NCBI GenBank assembly: GCA_951812925.1
Contig: OX638370.1
Coordinates: forward strand, 37,761,948-37,825,947
Source: Calliopum simillimum
Lineage: Eukaryota; Arthropoda; Insecta; Diptera; Lauxaniidae
DNA length: 64,000 nucleotides
Direction of reading: 5' to 3'
This document shows positions 22,474 through 34,707 of this stretch, piece by piece (positions within the stretch are counted from its first letter, which is position 1; each line of letters begins with the position of its first letter). Both the position numbers and the translations under genes were made by a program. The notes below the pieces were generated by a model that saw only the letters and a list, made by a program, of their open reading frames with translations, searched no databases and was not told the DNA's origin.

Positions 22474-23141
22474 CCCAACAAACAAAAACATTTGGAAAAT
22501 AACTTATTATAAGCTTATTGAAGCAAACATTTCGTTTGGAAATTAACTTGAAAATGTTTGGAAATTCTTAAATTTTAATTATTTAATAATCGAAACTGGA
22601 CCCTTCGTAGCAAGCTTGTGAAAATCATTTGGAGCAAGCTTATTACAAATGTTTTTATACAATATTTTTAAAATTTTTTTATTCAATATTTTTAAATTGT
22701 TTTTCTAACTTTTCAATTAACATTTTGTTAGTTTATATTAAGTTCATAAAACAACATTTTCGAAACATTTTTAATTTAATTAAAAATAAAAAAAAAAAAT
22801 TATGTTTGCTGAGAATCGAACCTGTGAATTCCAAATTATGAGTCGGCAATCTTTTCAACTGACCTAACGTGCCAGTTATGATTCAAATGCCTTGTGTTTT
22901 ACTTAGCTCGATAAGTCATTGAAAAAATAAAATAAAAATTTTTTCGAATGTTTGGAAAACGATTATTGAAACTTTTGAAACTAAATATTTTTCCAATTGT
23001 TGATTTTTACTTTGGAAATCAATTTTTAAAATAATAAAAAAATAATATTTTCCAAACGTTTCAAAATTTGTTATGAAAACATTTGAAAATTAACTTTTTC
23101 CAAGCTTAAAATTTTAAAAGGTTATAAAATTGTTTGTTGGG
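22474..23141. mobile_element. Repeat with CCCAACAAACAA ends carrying a tRNA-like core
   Basis: Ends are CCCAACAAACAA and TTGTTTGTTGGG. Subterminal 'ttggaaa/tttccaa' motifs recur in both orientations. At 22809-22877, on the minus strand, is a tRNA-like stretch: GTTAGGTCAGTTG (D-arm-like), an anticodon-arm-like part, and CACAGGTTCGATTCTC (T-arm). Relatives lie at 39384-39720, about 39940-40558 and 41510-41744. Confidence 0.65.
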
Positions 23142-23278
23142 AACTTTTTTTAAAAAAATTTTGTATTAGAAAGCAGACGTCACTTTTTCTCGACTTACAT
23201 TTGGTAATCCGAAAAATTTCTCGTATTAACTTTAATCGACTACTTGGAATTTTAAAATTAGTCAAATTTTATCATATA

Positions 23279-23463
23279 CAGTGAAAGTCGCCTACAACGA
23301 CTCCGCTTGTAACGTCGAACCGCTTTTAACGACCATTTATTTCTCAGTTGTTTGTTTGGTTTCTTCATAAACCTTATGAGCATTTTGTCGGTTATAACGA
23401 CCGCCGGTTAAAGCGACCGGTTTTGCGCGGTCCCTTGACCGTCGTTATAAACGACTTTCACTG
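23279..23463. mobile_element. pogo/Tigger-like MITE, 185 bp, TA target site
   Basis: Begins CAGTGAAAGTCGCCTACAAC and ends with the inverse of CAGTGAAAGTCGTTTATAAC, flanked by TA on both sides. TATAACGAC-type internal repeats are typical of pogo/Tigger ends. There is no transposase; the element is far too short. Confidence 0.8.
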
Positions 23464-23465
23464 TA

Positions 23466-24297
23466 CGTATCATTTTGTATATTTCATATTCCAAGTTACA
23501 AGATGTTTGTTTGCCTTCATGTGACCACTTTACAGCTGATGCCCAGAAATTCCCTGATTTTTAGATTTGAATATTTGAAACTTCTATTGTTGACTTTTAA
23601 AAAGAAATAACTATTTTCAATATCATGAAGAAGTGAAACTTTTAATTTTACACAAATGAATTACAATTGATTTTATTTGAAGACTATTCGAGTTAAATTA
23701 TTTGAACAATTCGAATAATTCGAACTGTTCGGTCAATTTGAACATTTCGAATTATTCAAATTTTTTTCATTCGAATGAAGTTCCAAATAATTCGTACATT
23801 AAAAAAATATTCGTACAAAAATTTTATGTTTTTTTTACATCGATCAAGCACAAATATCTAAACAAAATTTGATTTAATTTTGAATCCATTTATATTACAC
23901 ATACTTAATTTGTATTATTACGATTTTGCGAATTTTCAACACCATCAAATAAGCTCAACAATTCTCTTTCCTTTCTTTTAATGCGTGTTTTAATATCAGT
24001 TATAGACTCGGAACGGGGAAGTTGCCTTTGAAACATATCATCCATCGAATTCATTAATCTATTTAAAAGATAAAAATAATAACATACTGAAAAATTGTGT
24101 TCAATATAAGAGATGCTGTTGAAACAATGCGTTTCTAAGGCTTTTAGTCTCTACTGTCGTGATGAAAAACCTTATTTTGGCTATTTTCAAAAAGGCATAA
24201 ATGCAAAGTTATGTCGCTTAAATTTAAGAATTATGTGAAAAATGTGCCGTATGGATTCAAAAATTATATACCTATGTATTCCACTTTTTTTATTTTT
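23466..24297. other. AT-rich non-coding sequence
   Basis: 23690-23820 is enriched in TTCGAA/ATTCGAAT-like words in both orientations. No gene is supported. Confidence 0.4.
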
Positions 24298-25167
24298 GCA
24301 TAAGGTTATAAAGCTTCTGGGAGGTGACAGAAAAGCCCTAGGCCATTAAAAAATATCACCAGTGGTGGGTTCTAAAATGTAGAGTAGAAAAAAAACTAAT
24401 TTTTTGACTTTTTTTTTTTATAAAAAAATGTTCTTGGGACACCCTAACGCTTTAGAGAAAACTGTTTTATTTGAAACTTTAAGCTGATTGTATGGGCTTT
24501 TTAGGAATATATTTGGTTTAAAGGGTTCAAAGGAGTTTTGGAGTTTCTCAATTAACGACATTTTGACTTTGGCGGACATTTTAGTACGATAAAGGTGCTA
24601 TTTATATGCCTTTTATAATTTTTTTTGCAATCCTCGTGAAATTTCCTACAATTTGGTGCTTCATTTATCACATCAAATTTTTTGATTTGAGGTCAGAAAA
24701 AACATTTTTCTAGACTAATCCGTTTGAAGGCTGTTTTTTTTTTTTCTGAACTCAAATCAAAAAATTGGTGTATTAAGTGTGCTATCGACTTAAAGGAAAT
24801 ACAACAAAAATTCCGAATAAAAAATATATAAAAGGGTATGTTAATAAGACTTTTCTCATATTTAAATGTCCGCCAAATTTAAAAAGTAGGGAATAAAATT
24901 GAAAATAAAATATCAACTTGAAAGGTTCAGAACTTTGCAAAATCCTTATATACCCTATAAAACAAATAGACTTTTAGAAAGCCCACACAATTAACTAAAA
25001 GTTTTCGATACAAAAGTTTTCTCTAGGGTGACCCAAGAGTTTTTTTTTTTTTTTGTAAAACATGTCAGAAAATCAGTTTTTTCCCTATATTTTAGACCCC
25101 CCAGGTGTAGTTTTATGTTCATCTAGGCCTCCTCTATCACCTCTCAAAAGCTTCACAACCTTATGCA
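24298..25167. repeat. Large fold-back with GCATAAGGTT ends
   Basis: GCATAAGGTTATAAAGCTTC at the left pairs with GAAGCTTTTGAGAGG-side sequence at the right (CTTCACAACCTTATGC). GAGGTGACAG, CTAGGCC and GGGACACCC blocks also pair in order to a centre near 24735. No protein is encoded. Confidence 0.75.
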
Positions 25168-25194
25168 TTACACCCTGTTTAGCTTATATTATTT

Positions 25195-26590
25195 AGTGGG
25201 AATCCTACATCTTCCACATTCCCGCAACCAGAATCACCAACTACAACTGCCGCAGTGACTCGCAGTAGTAGGCGAATACAAACACCGCCGCCTACAACCG
25301 ATGAAATAGTGAAGGCAATCGAAGGCATGAAAAACAACATAGCTGCCGGCATAGATCACATGACAGCTGAATTGCTAAAAGCATGCCCCATTACATCAGC
25401 TAAGATTCTTCATTCTCTGATTTCCAGAATCTGAATCGAAGAGCGTTTGCCAGAAGATTGGTTACATGGCATGCTAGTCAAATTGCCGAAAAAAGGTGAA
25501 CTAGGCGAATGCCGAAATTATAGAGGAATAATTCTGCTCTCAGTACAATCAAAAGTACTGATAAAAGTGCTTCTAAGTAGAGTAAGCGAAAAACTTGATT
25601 CGGCCATCCGAAGGCAACAAGCAGGATTCCGGCCAATCATGCATGGATCAAATCAACACCCTTAGAATAATTGTCGAACAATCATGTGAGTGGCGTGCTG
25701 CGCTTCAACTTGTCTTCGTAGACTACAGCACTGCCTTCGACAGTGTCTCCCGAGAAAACATTTGCTGCAGCGAAGAGGTATTGCCGCAAAGGCCATAAAC
25801 TTATTACGTGCACAATATGAAGGCTTTAACTGCAGTGTGTTACACAACGGGTTGTTGTCACCGACATTCACCACTAATTCAGGCGTACGGCAGGGGTCTT
25901 TACAATCACCATCTCTCTTTTTTATCGTTCTTAACGATATCCTGGATAAAGCTCTTAATAAGGCCAAAAAGGGGAATCCATTGGAACTTAACCGAACATC
26001 TTGAAGATCTCGACTAAGCTGACGACATTTCAACGCAACCAAGACTAAAATCATGAAGCTGAACGCAAACTGAATTGACATCACGTTTAAAGCTAACATC
26101 GAAAACGTCGACAGCTTCGCTATTTAGGCAGCATTAAAGGATAGGTGTAGCAAAAGAGGATATCAACTCAAGGATAGAAAAAGCAAAATTCGCGTTTGCT
26201 CAACTGAACAAAAAATGGTCTTCTTCATCTGTTATATCCACTAAAACGAAAGTGCGCATTTTTGATTCGAATGTGAAATCGGTTTTGTTATATGGGTGCG
26301 AAACATGGCTTGTCACTGAACAACTAACGAACAAGCTGCAAGTATTCATCAACAAATGCTTAAGGCGTATACTAAAGATTTGGTGGCCTCGCACTATATC
26401 AAATGCCGAGCTACATCAAAAATGCAATCAGAGGGCTATAGCAAACGAGGTCAAGCTGCGCAAATGGCGATGGATTGGTCATACTCTCCACAACCCGCAT
26501 AGCGAAGTTTGCCGCCAGGCTCTTGAGTGGCAATTACAAGGCAGTAGAGGACGTGGTAGACTCAGTGCGGATCCAGCACTGTTAAGAGGG
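25195..26590 (+). pseudogene. Non-LTR retrotransposon reverse transcriptase relic
   Basis: Recognisable reverse transcriptase blocks in order: DEIVKAIEGMKNNIAAGIDH, then LVKLPKKGELGECRNYRGI, QQAGFRP, FVDYSTAFDSV, GVRQGSLQSP, and the catalytic box reading D-stop-ADD (the tyrosine codon of YADD is TAA). The C-terminal part, RIFDSNVKSVLLYGCETW through SNAELHQKCNQRAI, is a continuous frame at 26252-26580. Several frameshifts and stops separate the pieces, so the copy is dead. No endonuclease domain is present. The family resembles the RTE-like group with a FTYLGSIIS...YGCETW C-terminus. A second, minus-strand fragment of the same family is at 28372-28818. Confidence 0.85.
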
Positions 26591-26955
26591 GGGGCCGATT
26601 GACTACATTTCTAGATAATAACAGAATGATTTTAAAATCATTACATATAATTTTTAAAAAAATGTATTCACTTGGCTTGAGAGGGGAGGTCGATCGGCCC
26701 CAACACCGCCCCCTGGATCAGCCACTGGTTAGACCCCAAAAAAAGGAAAATCGTGTTAAGAGATCAAAGTCATCGCAAGGGATCGCAACAAATGGAAACA
26801 TTTCATATTGGTAATATGCTCCTCCTAGGAATTAAAGGAGAATACACAATACACATAGGGAATCAGAATTCATTAATTCAATGAAGATTTCGGGGGAATA
26901 GAACAATTACAAAAAAAAATTCTTATAATTTGTCCACCAAAAAAAATAAATGTCC
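26591..26955. other. Intergenic sequence
   Basis: No gene is supported. This is the 3' flank of both the retroelement relic and the minus-strand gene ending at 26956. Confidence 0.4.
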
Positions 26956-27684
26956 TTACTTTTTATCCACCACAATTGTTTCCCTCGGCTTGCGGTTACG
27001 CTTTGTTATCACTGATGTTTCGAGATATTCTTTTAAATTGGTTAAGTGCTCCTCTTGTTTCAGTGAATGTTCTTCAAATTTACGCGTCATCTTCAACATT
27101 GCCTTCTTTTTTGCATCTTCACGTTCGCGTTCAATATTCTCAAGTAAATTTTTAGATGGCATAAGGAACTTTATATCTCCAATTAACAAATCACGATTGA
27201 GTATTTCCTGCTCATTAGTCTGTATGCCAGTCTCTAGGAGGAGACGTGGCGATTGCAAATTTTCATTTGATTTAGTGTTGGGCAGTTTTTGATCTTTTTG
27301 CACATCCTTGCGATTCCATATCTTTACTGTATGTTTTGCTGGTGCTGGTACATTGGTCATTGGTTTTTCCGCTTTTGGTTGGTTTGCTCTAGCATTCGCC
27401 GCCGCGGTTGAATTATTTATCGGCTGTTGAAAGCTTCTCGAACGTGCTGGTGTTGTTCCAAGCAAAGCTTTTTTCTCAGTATACTTGGATTTCGATTGTG
27501 TTGTGGTATTTAAATTGTTATTGTTCTGACTGGCATATGAAGAAGTTTGTCCCGGCGCTGTTGTTCGTGCTGAACGCGGTGATTTAATTTGCTTGGAAGA
27601 CTGCGTTGGCTTGACTGCTGCAGCGTTCTTCTGTACTGTCGATTTGATATTGTTAGTGTTATTTTTAACAATTGGGTTGGACAT
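26956..27684 (-). CDS. Unrecognised basic protein with disordered N-terminus and C-terminal coiled coil
   Basis: A 242-residue single-exon frame. I do not recognise the family. Residues 1-115 are low-complexity (N, Q, S, T, A, K rich), typical of disordered fly proteins. Residues 150-242 are more ordered: ETGIQTNEQEILNRDLLIGD, a FLMPSKNLLENI stretch, then a highly charged helix (EREREDAKKKAMLKMTRKFE) that should form a coiled coil, ending in a basic tail. There is no signal peptide, membrane segment or zinc motif. Codon use and ordered amphipathic segments make it more credible than the surrounding frames. It sits between two oppositely oriented relics of one retrotransposon family. A nuclear or cytoskeletal adaptor role would be guesswork. 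Confidence 0.75.
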   Translation of the reverse strand: MSNPIVKNNTNNIKSTVQKNAAAVKPTQSSKQIKSPRSARTTAPGQTSSYASQNNNNLNTTTQSKSKYTEKKALLGTTPARSRSFQQPINNSTAAANARANQPKAEKPMTNVPAPAKHTVKIWNRKDVQKDQKLPNTKSNENLQSPRLLLETGIQTNEQEILNRDLLIGDIKFLMPSKNLLENIEREREDAKKKAMLKMTRKFEEHSLKQEEHLTNLKEYLETSVITKRNRKPRETIVVDKK

Positions 27685-28261
27685 TTTTTTGAATTTAGCT
27701 TTATTTGTAAATTTAACATAAAAATATTTTGATTGTAAATCGTCAATTACAATATGTCGTCACGGTTGTATTGTTTCAACGTAAATAAAAAAACAATTTC
27801 GAATTCGTTGATAAGTTTTTCAAAATATATTAACCAGAAAAATTAAAAAAACTATTTGGTTAAGTGAATAAATTTGAAGCTTGTGGGATGATAACTTATA
27901 TGACTTGGTGAGACGTAGAGTGCGCATCAAAATCTATTGGGTGGGTTGATTTTGGTTAAAGAAGCAAAGAACAATTTGACTTGATCATGATCAAGGACGT
28001 GCCACGCCCTCTTGTTTGAATTAGCGCTAGTTTTTGCACAGAGCTTGCACTTACTGTTTATTTACTTGGTTCACAATTGTTCGCATGGAAAACTAAAAGT
28101 ATTTAACAAACCACTTATACATAAAATGAGCAACGAACTACTATCCCTAGTATATCATTTTAAAGATTTTGCATTCGTGGCAGATGCCATACTCACTTGT
28201 CCGAATTCATTTGTAACCTCACACACAAACAAAACTGCCAATAAGTCGACTTCGTAACAGG
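27685..28261. other. Upstream flank of the minus-strand gene
   Basis: Likely contains its promoter. No TATA box is convincing and no other gene is seen. Confidence 0.4.
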
Positions 28262-28345
28262 GCAACGATGGTGCATTGGTCTAGCGACTGGCGCTGCGTT
28301 TGAGGGATTAACCATGGTACAGGTTGAAATCCCTGCTCAACACAA
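28262..28345 (+). repeat. tRNA-like (SINE-head-like) segment
   Basis: GATGGTGCATTGGTCTAGCG resembles a D-arm/A-box, and ACAGGTTGAAATCCCTG a T-arm/B-box with one change from GGTTCGAATCCC. The acceptor stem is not clear, so a tRNA-derived relic is more likely than a gene. It directly abuts the 3'-side boundary of the reverse transcriptase fragment. Confidence 0.45.
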
Positions 28346-28371
28346 ATTTCCAACTTACAATTACCACTTAC

Positions 28372-28818
28372 CACTTTCGATTCGGTGGATATAACAGAAG
28401 AAGAAGACCATATTTTGTTCAGTTGAGCAAACGCGCCTATTGCGTTTTCTATCTTTGAGTTGTTATCTTCTTTTGCTATACCATCCATGGAGATAATGCT
28501 GCCTAAATACGTGAAGCTGTCGACGTTTTCGATGTCATCAATGTCAGCTTTAAATGTGATGTCATTTCTGTTTGCGTTTAGCTTCATGCTTTTAGTCTTG
28601 GATACGTTGATTTTTAGGCCGGCCTTTTGTGATTCCAAGACAAGGTCTTCAATTTTGCTTTGCATATCTGAGTGCTTGGGCGATAAGAGGCAAATGTCGT
28701 CAGCGGTCAGCGTAGTCGAGATCTTCTAGATGTTCGGTAAAGTTCCATTGGATACCCCTTTTGGCCTTATTAAGAGCTTTATCTAGGATATTGTCAAGAA
28801 CGATAAAGAAGAGAGATC
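28372..28818 (-). pseudogene. Non-LTR reverse transcriptase fragment, minus strand
   Basis: Encodes, on the minus strand, NILDKALNKAKRGIQWNFTE, a disrupted YADD region, then KIEDLVLESQKAGLKINVSK and NVDSFTYLGSIISMDG. A 7-nt duplication (CGCTGAC) inside the YADD codons breaks the frame. It is the same family as 25195-26590 and overlaps the part of the protein that is scrambled there. Both edges are abrupt. Confidence 0.85.
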
Positions 28819-31800
28819 GCCATAATTTAAATTAAGTTTTAAAGAAAAAAATTAGAACTTTCAGATATTGCATCGGATTCTACGTATAAATGCTCTATAT
28901 TCTAGTTATATAGCTTAAAAATATAGCAAAAACGCTATTTTTATTTTATATGTGATATGTATTTTTGCGATATTTCGCGAAGATGAGCAGCTACTATTTC
29001 GGAGTTTGCATTTTTTAGGCCACTTAACTAGCACAAATGAAACCGCATTCACAGATTTTGTCGACATTTTCATCACACCTATCGACTGTTCAAGCCCAAT
29101 GTGTCCATCAAATTTAAAATTCTTAACCGCCTTTAAAAACTTCGCCTTTTAAATAAAAATTTGTCATTTAAAAAACAACAACATTTTCATTTGCCAAATG
29201 CACATTTCGGTGTATTAAACACCATCATCAGTGGTCATATTTTATTGAAGTTGTTCAAACTTAAGACAATTATTTAAAAATTTAAAATGACTGTACTATT
29301 AAATTAAATTACGCTACTTCTCCGATAGCGAAATCTAGTTGTCGAATGTTAAAAAAAAATTTAAGTTTCGAATGGATTAAGTTATCCCATTCTATGAATT
29401 TTAAATTCGCGTTCGTAGCGATTCGAATTCATTAATAGCACTTTCGTAGTTCTTACGAAATTCGTATCTACGATGGAATCAGTGATTGCATGAAATATGT
29501 ATGACATTCTTTGTGCTTTGTACTGGTACTCGCCACCTTTGATACGTCCAGTCATCAATTGTTCTATGAGTGTAACTACATATACGAAAATACGAACTTT
29601 AATTTGTTTGCTTCAAGTTGACTTTTTCAGAATTTTCCCATTAGTAAATCAAATGAAACTCTTTGTTTTAGTTATAAGGTCACTTTTATTATGCAAAATA
29701 TTTTTTTATTTAAAAATTTCACACATCTCATCTATGTATATGTATGTGTTAATATTGTTAATACATTGTAAGCAATTTAAATTAATTTTATTTTATTATT
29801 AAATTTAGAAAATTAAATTACAAGTTGTTATAAAATATTGCAGCATGTATCCATATGTATGTGTATTTTAAAAATATGTTTTGTTATATGTAAAAGTATA
29901 TAGTGTATGTATTACATAATATATAATTATATTGTGATAAAACAAATTGTGAAATAATATTTTGTGACAATATTTGATAGCACAACAGGTATATTTCCTT
30001 TAATTTGGGTTCACCATCAATAAGTTATCAACTTTAGGAATTGCAAGCGAATCATTATGATCTCGTTGCAACTCTGTAATTTTCAGTTGTTAACGAGATA
30101 TACCTACTGGATTGTATATTCTCTTACATTTGCAATATACGAAAGTTGAGTATACTATTTCAAATTCTCTTAAAAGTTCTGCTTAAGTTTATATACAGCA
30201 AGATCTATTAAAAGAGAAAATAAAAATTGGTAATAAAGAAATAAATATTATGTAAAAAAAAGGAAAAAATAAAATAAAATACAATTAAAAAGAAAGTAGT
30301 ATATCCTACATATTCCTTTTCTTTAATAGTTAGAACCAAGTTCTTCATAAAGTTATCGAATGATTTCGTTTTTACGTTTTGACATTTTAACTCATTTCGT
30401 TAAATTCGTTCAGTCTTGTTAATATATTGTAGTATATAAAAAATAAGCTATTTTTTTTAATAAATTAACTTTACTAATTCCTTGTTTACACGAGAAAATT
30501 TTTTAAACAAATTTTTGGATTTTTTTGCCTATAAACTCAAAGTATTCTGTCTCAAAATTTCCTCGTGTAAGCTAGGAATAATAATTAAAAAATATTTTTT
30601 GTATATAAGCTACAGCAAAATCATTAATCTTACGAATTTGGAAATGGTTAAAAAAAAATTTAATGAACTTAAATATTATGAAAGAAAAAACCTAGAAAAT
30701 TTTAATGAAAATCCACGAATCTTTTATAATAAAAACTTTAATAATATTACAAATACAAGGCAAATGTAACCCTTTTAAGAGAATAAAATTCAAATCAATA
30801 TTATTCATGCTCCTTGAACTTGATTTAAAATTACAGAGGAATGGGAAAAATTCTGCCAGGGGCCTCTTCCGGCGTGCGCTCGAACGCACGAATACACCAT
30901 ACTAATATGGTAATATAAAAAATTTGTATGCATCCATTTTGCCCCCGCCCCCCCTTGTGAGACGAATTTTCACTTGCTATAAACATTCGGAAATGTATTC
31001 AAATTTTTAGGTTTTTTTTGGAGCGCTGAACCTGAATGTGGACTTAAAAATTGATTTTGGGATATAATCAACCCCTAGCACCATTTAATTACCTCATAGG
31101 GGAGTTGAAATGCCTTTTTCAAGAGAAAATCCTGATCGCAGTTTCTTACAAAAGAAGATATTTCGATCAAATTTCTGTGATTTTGTTAGACATTTTTAGA
31201 GTTTGATACAAAAAGACGTATTCCGTATAGTCTCCGAAGAAATCTTTAATATTTTGTATATTGCGTAGGCTATGTAGGTGCTTACATATAATGCCTATAG
31301 ACAACCACATAAATGGCAAAATCAGAGTGAAATAAGAGTGATTTATAAAAAGTTTAAAACAAAAAGGCACTTTTTCAAATGGTCTTTATTTTTGTCCAAT
31401 TACTATAAATATGTCAGAATAGAAATTTAAAGGAGATTAGAATTTGGTGTCATTAAAAAAAAAGATTGCTGTAAACAGCGCCTTAAAGTTTTTTCTCATT
31501 ACTGAAACATGCAAATAAGCCCTTTTGAAAAATCACTCCTCATTAAAAATATCAACAGAAAAATTATATCCGGTGATCGCTAGTATGAAAACCTATCCTA
31601 AAACTTCCTCTACCTAGCATTTTTTTATTTTTTTTTTTTTTGGAAATATACGTGTTGTTCGGCTGTTCATAATATAGCTTAAAACAACCATTGTGTGCTC
31701 CATTCTTTGATTGACTTTTTTCGCATCAATTTTTCACAATTTGATGAAAGAAAAGCTTTGGACGCTTCACAGGAAGATAATAAATAACGCTAAGAAAATA

Positions 31801-31998
31801 AAGTCTATTTTTTGTAACGTCGCAACAGAAAATAGGGTTTTATAAATATAAAGGAACAAAGTATAACATTTTTTTAGAACCTTCTAGCATTTTAAACAAA
31901 GCCAATGCTTTTCAATATAAACTTGTGTAACGTTCGCAACGGAAAATTGAAATTTAATGAAATCATTTTAAGGCTATTGTAAGAATAAAACATAAATC
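28819..31998. other. AT-rich intergenic sequence
   Basis: No gene is supported. 28830-28920 matches one arm of the fold-back at 13563-13850. 29700-30450 is extremely AT-rich with TATGTATGTG-type words. A short GC-richer patch at 30850-30890 has no recognisable identity. Confidence 0.45.
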
Positions 31999-32600
31999 TT
32001 GGATCCTCCACGGTACAATACTGTACACTTTTATACTTTGCTATTATCATATAAGTTGTCAAGGGTTTTCTGTCAGGGCTCACACCTTACAAAGCTGGCA
32101 AGAGAGATGGCAAAATGGAAGTTTGGCGAGGTAATTTATTACATAACGCAGCTGCTATTAGGACATGGATATTTTCAGAAATTCCTAAACAAGATAGCAA
32201 AGTCAGATATACCAGGCTGCATATACGACGACGCAGAACTCGACGATGCAAAACATACGTTCTTCAACTGCAGAATCGCGTTGGTCCACTTACAGCCGAA
32301 AACATCATACCAATTATGCTGATAAGCGAAGAAAATTGGTTATTAATAGGACGATATGTAGAGAGCGTACTTCGTTTAAAGAAGAGAGATCTTGATGCTT
32401 ATCAAGCTGCCAGAAGTCAAGAAATCCTTTGACAATAAAAAACGCTGCCGCTATGCATCATATTGCCTAGCCGCCGGCGCTCTTGGGGTTTCGACACTAA
32501 GCCACGTTCGCCTTGACAGAGACCAAGAGGGTTCCAGAACAGGACAACTTTCGTCCTGGCCCGAAGCGGTCCCGATGAAGATTAAGTGTTTTTAGTCGGT
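31999..32600 (+). pseudogene. C-terminal relic of an R1/jockey-like non-LTR retrotransposon
   Basis: Frame one gives YYITQLLLGHGYFQKFLNKI and PGCIYDDAELDDAKHTFFNC, which is the C-terminal cysteine/histidine region of R1-like ORF2 proteins. Frame two continues with VGPLTAENIIPIMLISEENW and RYVESVLRLKKRDLDAYQAA, the usual protein terminus. A frameshift near 32270 separates them. The segment downstream to about 32680 resembles a GC-rich 3' UTR. The reverse transcriptase domain is missing. Confidence 0.75.
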
Positions 32601-32738
32601 AGGACGTTTAGGAGAGTCCGACACGACGGGTACAGGTGACGATTGGCCTAAGAGCGCAAATGCTTTACATTCAAAGGCGATTACAAAAAAATTTTAAAAC
32701 TTAACTGTACCAACTAATAAATAGTAAATCCTACGAAG

Positions 32739-33555
32739 ATGAGTACAAGAGCAGAAAGGTCAAAAAAATTTAGAAAAAAATTAAAAAAAGATGTCAATAG
32801 ATTGGAAAATCACAAATTGAAAAATGCTGAAGGAATGCTAGCTTATAGGAAAAAATTAAAGGAAAGGATGGAAGGAAACCAATTGCTTGCAAAGAAAATC
32901 AAAGACGAGAGCCATAAACGTGTAGCAAACTACATGGAAAGACAAAAAATACAAAAGAACGTAATATCTGTACATAGTCCTTATACTTGTAAGCAGAAGT
33001 TAAACAAAGCTATAAAAAAGGAGGAGCTGGCTTTGCCAAATAGTGTTGAGAAAAAGTGTAAAGTTCTCAATGAGCTTAGTAATAAACACCTTTGTAACAA
33101 AGAATTCCCCGTAACCAGATGAACTTTTTGATGAGGATGAAAAACTTATTCAAGAATACTATGTATAATCGAGATGACATTTCTGTGCAAGCTGCTGGAA
33201 GAAAATCTACATTACTAGCAAGAATGAATAAAATGCCGGTAGCTAAGCGGTTTATGATTCTCATTGTTAATCAGGCTTATGAACTCTTCAAGGCTGAGTT
33301 TTCTGACAAAAACATTTCCCGAACAAAATTCCATGAGAACTGACCAAAAACTGTCGAGTTGTGTGGGAATATTCCCCACAATATGTGCGTATGTCAATAT
33401 CAAGCAAACTTTGCCTTTTTGCTGGAAAGTATGCACAAAAAAATTCATGAATTTCCGTCGAACTTTAGCGAGTTCTAAAAAAAGTTTGCTGCGATGTTGA
33501 AAATGAAATATGCATGTCCGGTGAATGCACAAATTGTGTCAAAAATATTTAAGAT
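32739..33555 (+). pseudogene. Decayed multi-copy-type gene of unknown function
   Basis: Begins MSTRAERSKKFRKKLKKDVN with an intact 127-residue, strongly charged first part. The frame then shifts. Downstream pieces read DDISVQAAGRK, KRFMILIVNQAYELFKAEF, KTVELCGNIPHNMCVCQY and, after a further shift, a cysteine cluster CMSGECTNC. At least two shifts and two stops break it. The PHNMCVC and C-x5-C-x2-C pattern resembles uncharacterised repeat-associated proteins seen in many invertebrates, which is a weak, from-memory resemblance. It starts just after the R1-like relic. It could be a dead transposon gene or a processed copy. Confidence 0.6.
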
Positions 33556-34707
33556 GCTCTTACTTAATATATACTTGCAGATTTAATTTTTGAACTGGAA
33601 AGCCAATTGCCATATATGCAAAAATATTTATTTCATGTACATAATTTGTTGTTGAATATTATAAATAAAAACTAGTTTTATTCGATTCACGCATTTTTAC
33701 CGCGGAGTTCCTTCACAAAGCGGTCAGTGTGACCGTCGCAACTGCCGTTGCATTGCATCGGATTAGTGGAGGAGTAACACAAGTACCGTTAAAGGTCTTG
33801 CGAAGACACTCACAAATTTTCAAGTGGTTTCGACTATTTCTTTAGAAATAATGAGCAATGTCCACCTAGATTGACCGTTTTTACCACTGTGCAGCGTCAG
33901 TTGCTATATTAAGATTATCTATTTTGAATAAATATTGCAACTTTATATTGAAGAAGTTTTTTAATTATATCAAATCGTATTTGGTGCTTGTTAAAGGAAC
34001 ATTCTTAGATTAATAAAATAAATACCTTGTCAAAAGAAATTTTTGTAAAAAAATGTCCATTTTAATCGACAATTAATAAATTTTGAAATTATTATTGAGC
34101 AACTTTAACTTTTAGAGATGAAAAAAAGATTTCAAAAATTTCAAATCATGATTTCTTGCATGCAAGTTTTAATGTTACTCATACGAAATGTTATTTAAAC
34201 TAATTTTGAATAAAAATAATTGCTTTTTTCTTTGCTTCGATATTATTTAGGGGCTATACGATGCTGTGATTGATTACTTTATCATCCATTTTAGAAAATT
34301 TAAAATTTTTATTAATGGCCGCTAAAGAGTAATGATCTTGCTGATACTTATATTATGTAAGCAGTTAATTTTAAATTAAAATATTTGTTTTCAAAGTTAC
34401 ATTGTTATAAATTTATTGATTTTTTTTTTATAAATTCTCGTATGTTAAAGTGAATCGAATATTAATATAATTTTAATTATTTTTTGTTAAAAATTATTTA
34501 TTTAAAAAAAATATTATTTTGTGACTAATAATGAACATTACTACTGTTATTTTATAATAAAATTTTATTAGACAAACAATCGATATAAAAAGAAAAAATT
34601 AAAAATAAAAATAAAGTCTAATAATATATTTAATAAAGTAACCACATTTTGCTACTAAAAAATCATCTACTACATACTACTAATTGCTACGGTACTGAAT
34701 TATTTTT
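33556..34707. other. AT-rich 3' intergenic region
   Basis: No gene is supported. On the minus strand an AATAAA at about 34564-34569 lies about 140 bp past the stop codon of the ZC2HC1-like gene and is its likely polyadenylation signal. Confidence 0.5.

Noticed and set aside
25662..26099. 145-codon minus-strand frame
   Set aside because: It is the antisense of the reverse transcriptase relic, whose plus-strand motifs are clear.
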